64,000 bases of DNA, from NCBI GenBank assembly GCA_009760855.2, contig WPIO01000024.1:4490501-4554500 (forward strand), written 5' to 3'. Position numbers and translations under genes: made by a program. The DNA is from Cristatella mucedo (Eukaryota; Bryozoa; Phylactolaemata; Cristatellidae). The number at the start of each line of letters is the position of its first letter. Position 1 is the first letter of the stretch. The notes below the pieces were generated by a model. That model searched no databases. It had not been told where the DNA came from and saw nothing but the letters and a program-made list of their open reading frames with translations. Positions 59,301 through 64,000 of the stretch are shown piece by piece.

Positions 59301-59550
59301 AGCCAGACTTGAACTTACTGGCAAGGTGTGAGGTTTCGATATATGAGTTCAGCTGGTCTACCACGACCGGTTCCAGTGTCTTTGATAGGAATGGTACAAG
59401 GGACACTGGGTAGTAGTTGCTTGGGTTCTCTTGGTCTGGTGTGGCTTTCTTGAGAAGTGGTCTGACTACAGCTTTTTTGAAAGGTGCTGGGACATGACCT
59501 GAGGCTAATGACATAATTATGATGTTAGTGGCAGCAGCAGATCAATGCAA
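56327..59550 (-). mobile_element. LINE-B, longest copy (CR1/L2-like), interrupted by LINE-A
   Basis: Minus strand, segments 59550-58243 and 56749-56327. Frame 59514-59146 gives RPLLKKATPDQENPSNYYPV and the GFRANHSTESAL motif; after a frameshift, frame 59221-58226 gives LSAAFDTIDHKVLLERLSSR, YGVPQGSVLGPVLFTVYTLP and the catalytic box FHFYADDTQLY. The 3' end with the (ATT)n tail lies at 56327. The endonuclease is absent, so this copy is 5'-truncated and inactive. Confidence 0.92.
56750..58235 (+). mobile_element. LINE-A copy nested in LINE-B
   Basis: The RT frame 56868-57650 reads LLDLSAAFNTIDQEVLLERL, CGVPQGSVLGPLLFSIYAKP and YHFYADDTQLYLSFKPSES; later frames give LVWLPVEQRIQSKVLTLTHK and YGTSFSAVLNCYFYATHYL-like ends; the tail is ACATTACATTACAT. 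A frameshift near 56810 breaks the GFKRQHST segment. The 7-bp duplication TTGGATT lies at 56743-56749 and 58236-58242. It is 5'-truncated, with no endonuclease. Confidence 0.93.
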
Positions 59551-60114
59551 CGTAGTAGCTGAACAGTGGGTATAGAGTCCAGAGGACTTGGGCAGCTTTG
59601 ATCAGCAAAGATAATCAGCTGCATAAAACAATAGCTTTTCATTCCATGAGCAGCTTCAGCCGAACCTTAACCTTAAGCAAATGCCATTAACTCAGTGCAA
59701 CCAACCAAACGTAGACCTTAACTTATCGAACCTGCTATATCTTCACGTGCTCTGCTGTGGTCTGAAACATTGATCTGGTATACCATGCCCACCACAGGGA
59801 TAAGTCCTACCTGTCGAACGTCTATAACGTGATATGCTGCCAAAGCTGTTGCTAGTCCCCGAGCTATCGAGCGTGTGAGCATGGCTACTTTCCCTTGGCC
59901 GCGTCCAGAGGGGACAGCTCAGATTGAGGCATCGTTCTGTGATTCAGAGGCAACTGGCATCATGCCACCCACGGGTTCTCGCGCAGGCCAAAGAGCTGGT
60001 CCAATTTCGGCGGCTTTCCTTACCCTAGTGTCTCCAAGCCAGCCCCACACTCAGGAATGAAGCATTATAAGCATTTCTTCAGCCCTTGCACATGCTGAGT
60101 CAATACTTATCCAT

Positions 60115-60340
60115 GCCAGTCATACTGAGATGCTAAATCCACGCTACTCACTGCCACAACTGTTCTCATGACTCAGCTATGATTCTCTCTTTCTCTTTGT
60201 TTCCTAAGATTAAGTCTGTTGGCAACCGAACGCCTACCGAAGGCTTCTTGGGCTGTGAGGGGTATAGAAAACTCTCCTACCTAACACTCACATGTGTTTT
60301 TCGAGTGATAGATTGCGATACATTGCCTTACATTACTAGT
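60115..60340 (+). mobile_element. LINE-A 3' fragment, diverged
   Basis: TAAGTCTGTTGGCAACCGAA, CGCCTACCGAAGGCTTCTTG, AAACTCTCCTACCTAACACT, then GATACATTGCCTTACATTAC. Confidence 0.75.
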
Positions 60341-63300
60341 TATCACTGCCTGTGGACTTCCTTGGCTGAGTTGCAGTAGAAATAGAATGCTGTGCATACG
60401 CTGTATGACATAAGTGTGACATTTTGTCTCGTGACTTGAATGTTTAACTGGTGACCGATGTGATGGTCATACTATCTTGCTTTAATTAATAGGGAGAATG
60501 ACAATGCTAGGGAGCACAGTCAACATGAAGGCATCCTATCCAGCCATATTCATTCTGACATGTCACTGTTTGTAAAGCAGCGACCTGACCTGGAGAGCCG
60601 TTCATTCTCTAAGCGGGTCTTGCGCACGTCAGCTCTTGGCTGCTGCTGATATCAACCTTGCTGCCGGCCACACTGCAGCTTTCGCGATCATGGCTGTCAC
60701 CATATGAGAAAGACAAGAGCAGCACTGTCGATGCTTCAACTCCAGGCAGCAACTGATATGCTAGATCACTGCTGCCCAGTGAGAGACTGAAGCTCTCAAG
60801 GATGGGGCATTATGGATTCCATCATTAGTCCCTCTAACCATAGTATCACTTCTCAATAAAAAGGGGAATCCTGGTTCCTTTAGAGGCTGGCAATAAACAT
60901 GCATACTGCATTTTTAGAGTAAGAGCAGCCTGGCTAGCCATTACTAAGAAATTGGTTGATCCCCAATGGAAATGCCTAAAATATCTCACCATCTAAGGAG
61001 AATCTGCTTAAAGGCCCAAGAGTCACCCTATAGGCTTGACAGCACCTCATGGGCTGTAGGAGGTGTTGCCTGAGGCTCAATATAATTTGCTCAATTGACC
61101 ACCTCTTGTACAGTGCTCTTGAGCAACCAAGATTGACGTGGCTGGGCCATGGCATCTTGAGAGGAGACTTGCTGTGATTTGTACCCTTATGTCGTCTTGA
61201 TTCCACAGCATATAGAGCTGAGCTAACTGGGCAAGTTTTCTGGGAGCAATTACTCAACTATCGGATTATAGAAGCCTTTAGCACTTCTCCTACTGGAGAT
61301 CGACTGGAAACTAAAGCTCAAGAACAGCAGCAAGAATCACTGCTTAATGCAGCCATCGTGGCCTAGGAGCCTTAATGATCTAAGGCCAAGGAGCTCCAGC
61401 CGATGGTTAGCTGTGGCCTGAGAAGCCTCTAGCACAGCTCTTTACAAGGATATACTGTCCCCGAAACCTAGGCACTACTCTACAGGTGCTAGTGGGCTTT
61501 CAATGGAGCTAAAAGAATTGCTTATGGTTAAGGGGGAGGAGTTGCCGGCTAAAGCAGCAAGGCGATACTCTTTAGCAGATCTCGACCATATATAGGGCTG
61601 TAGCTCCCCGCCAGGGACCCCATTGGCTGCAGTCTGCATTTGGGCTGACCAAGAGAAAGAACCTCTTTGCTCACTATCTATAGTGGCAGAGAAACAGCAA
61701 AGATTTTAAGCCAGCTGAAGCTAGCAAAAAATAACTCTGTGCTACATTACTCAAACCTGCAACGAGTTAAGAATCTCTTCATGACTGCTGAAAGCCATTT
61801 TGCATGCTTGTTCTATCCGGGGCTACAGTAGTCTGGTAACATGATTGGACCTCTCTGGACCCAGCAAGTTTTTCAGGTTTCAAGTTCTAAAGCCGGCAAT
61901 TCTCTGTTGCCCACTGTAAGCTGATCTGATAGCTGCTATGGCCTGCACTATAAATAAGGATTATGAATTCATAGATGTGTCTTGCAGCTCTAGTAGCTGC
62001 ATACTCGAAGATTGACCAGTACGGCTAGAATTTGGGATGAGCATTGCTATATTTTGAATCTGCACTCATTATGTTGTCTTGATTTTTGAAAGCAGATTCA
62101 AATTAGTAGGTGACAGTCCTTAATGTTGAGGGGATGGCTATGTGGTGTTTCGGAACTAGAATAATTTAACAGTCATAGTGATAGCCCTTGAAATGTTTAA
62201 AAAGTGTGGTAGAACATGTCTATCCCACTGATTGAATGTGTATTTTGCAGATGCCAAACCCATTTGGTCATCGTCATCAGGACTTCCCAGTTGCATGCTG
62301 AAATCATGAGCAATACTGGTGTGGGTGTGGGGACGATTAAATATCAGTATGTACCATAGGTATTTTAAATCTGAATTTCTTTTGGTTGTGCTTTAGGCCC
62401 AGATTATTTGGCAACAATTTTTGGCGAGGCCTAATAGATGGCAACAGTAAATGTGGAACTTTGATGAGAATCCTGGCTACTTGCAGTGAGCAGAGGTCTC
62501 ACAACTCCTCTTCAGGGAACCACTTATTTTCCCACCTAATATCTCATTCCCACATACAATCTCAGATATGAAAATGGTATTTATGTAGAAAGTGCAAGTA
62601 TGTGTTGCTACTAGCCTTTATATAGTATAGACTTCCTATTCTGGGGCATGCACAAGCCTGATGTATTATAAGTCTGACAGCTTGTGCATGTTTATCTTGC
62701 TGGTCAGCAATGCATTTGGAAGCACATGGTATTCTAGCTTATGGTCATGGATGACAATGCTGAGGTCGTGCATTTATATGGCTTGCTATGTCCCTGTTGC
62801 AACTGATCCACTTCAAGTTTCACAAAAACACGTAAGCCTAAGTTACTATCTGCATTCTGAAATTAGGATAGCAGAAGTTTTCTATGATAAGGCATCTGGG
62901 TTGCAAGAAGTTTCCCAGATCAAAGTGAAGTACTGTTTACTACTGCCAGTAGTATAGTAGGCAATGTGGTAGGGCGTTTTGCTAGCCAACTAGATGCCGA
63001 TTCAAGCTTCATATTAGTGCTACCAATTGCTCATTTCATGGAACCCTAACAAAACTACATATCTATCTTGGCTATACTTTACAAAGAGAAAATAGGGCAA
63101 AGAAGAAACAGCCGATTGCCCCTGTAAGGGCTGATGGCATGTGTGTTTAGCATGCCTATATAGACATGAAAGGCCACGCAAGTGTCGAGTACAGACCAGC
63201 AAGCACAAGCACAAGACGACACTAAGGGCAAATGTTTGGTACGTGCAGTGCCTGGTATCAGGCACTGAATAAAAAAAAACATGCGAGCATGCCAAGCACA

Positions 63301-64000
63301 CCATAACTAAAAACGCATGATCACTGAGGCACAGAAGCAGGTGAGTGGGAGAAATGCATATTTAGCATCGCATGAAATGCTGCGAAGTAATAGCATGTTA
63401 CCATGCAAGCCTCAGGTAAACTCTCAGTGCATACAAGCTGATGTCCAGTCTCCAAATGATTTCAGTTTATTGCAGGGGCTGGGATGACCCGACTAGAGGC
63501 CAAGGAAAGGATGACGCCAGCAAATACTGTATGAGCAATGAGGTGGAATCTTCAGGCTAGTGCAAGCGAGTAAAGCGACCTGAGAGCCGAAGAGAGCTGA
63601 TCTCAAAGGCAATTTGATGCTTGATATAGAACCACTCTGAAACTCAGACAACAGTGTCCTAATGTGAGAGCTGTACTTGTCGAATAACATGTTTAAGGTC
63701 AACATCTGGGCTGAGTCCTGCAGGATCGTCGGAGCTGCCTTGAATGAGCAGCAAATACCATACACAGTATGACTGTTCTCCTGAGAGCATCCCTCTAAAC
63801 TGCTTATGTACTGCTTTCCTCCTAAGGTGCATAGATTTGCAGTTACCTAGCCCAAATAAAATAATAAATGCATCATTAGTCTTTGATCTTATTTCTGCAT
63901 CCATGAAACAGAATTTTTGAGACACCTCATTCGTACTAAAATAGGGTAACTTAAGCAGCTTCTGCCCAGTCGCCTTACTGCTGTTTCTATCAAGGGACAT
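60341..64000. other. No assignable gene
   Basis: Mixed-composition sequence. A minus-strand frame (64000-63659, open at the window edge) and a + frame at 62661-62957 show no family I recognise. A possible acceptor GTATTTTGCAG precedes ATGCCAAACCCATTTGGTC at 62251, but the frame stops after 16 codons. Confidence 0.35.

Overview
This is eukaryotic, animal DNA. Two metazoan adhesion-scaffold genes can be recognised from spliced exons with matching intron phases: a ZO/tight-junction-type MAGUK on the + strand (left quarter) and a kindlin (FERMT family) on the - strand (middle and right). Long introns, GT-AG borders, tRNA-derived SINEs, non-LTR retrotransposons and long dinucleotide arrays all fit an invertebrate with a fairly large genome. 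I cannot name the species; an early-branching animal is possible but unproven.

Layout. 1-16.6 kb: ZO-like gene, entering the window inside PDZ2 and running through PDZ3, SH3, guanylate kinase-like (GK) domain and a Ser/Pro/Gln-rich tail; further exons to about 28.7 kb are only tentative. 17-33 kb: repeat-rich, with fragments of two LINE families (here LINE-A and LINE-B), two SINE families (SINE-A, SINE-B) and an inverted pair of an unclassified ~1.5 kb repeat (Rep-C). 34.36-53.3 kb: kindlin, 11 exons read right to left, giving a 625-codon uninterrupted frame from the F1 domain to the stop codon. F0 and the start of F1 are not visible. Its 6.3-kb intron (46.4-52.7 kb) holds several unassigned + strand coding-like exons. 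54-60 kb: a hAT-like transposase fragment and a LINE-A copy nested in a LINE-B copy. 60.3-64 kb: nothing assignable.

The ZO-like gene (+) and kindlin (-) are convergent. Proteins of these families act at opposite adhesion sites: ZO proteins beneath cell-cell junctions, kindlins on integrin tails at matrix contacts. The sequence does not show any shared regulation.

LINE-B ends in an (ATT)n tail preceded by a conserved block that is also the 3' end of SINE-A, which suggests SINE-A is mobilised by LINE-B. LINE-A ends in a (TTACA)n-type tail. Several datable nestings are visible: LINE-A into LINE-B twice with 6-7 bp target duplications, LINE-B into SINE-B, and LINE-B into LINE-B. Names of repeat families are local labels, not database names.
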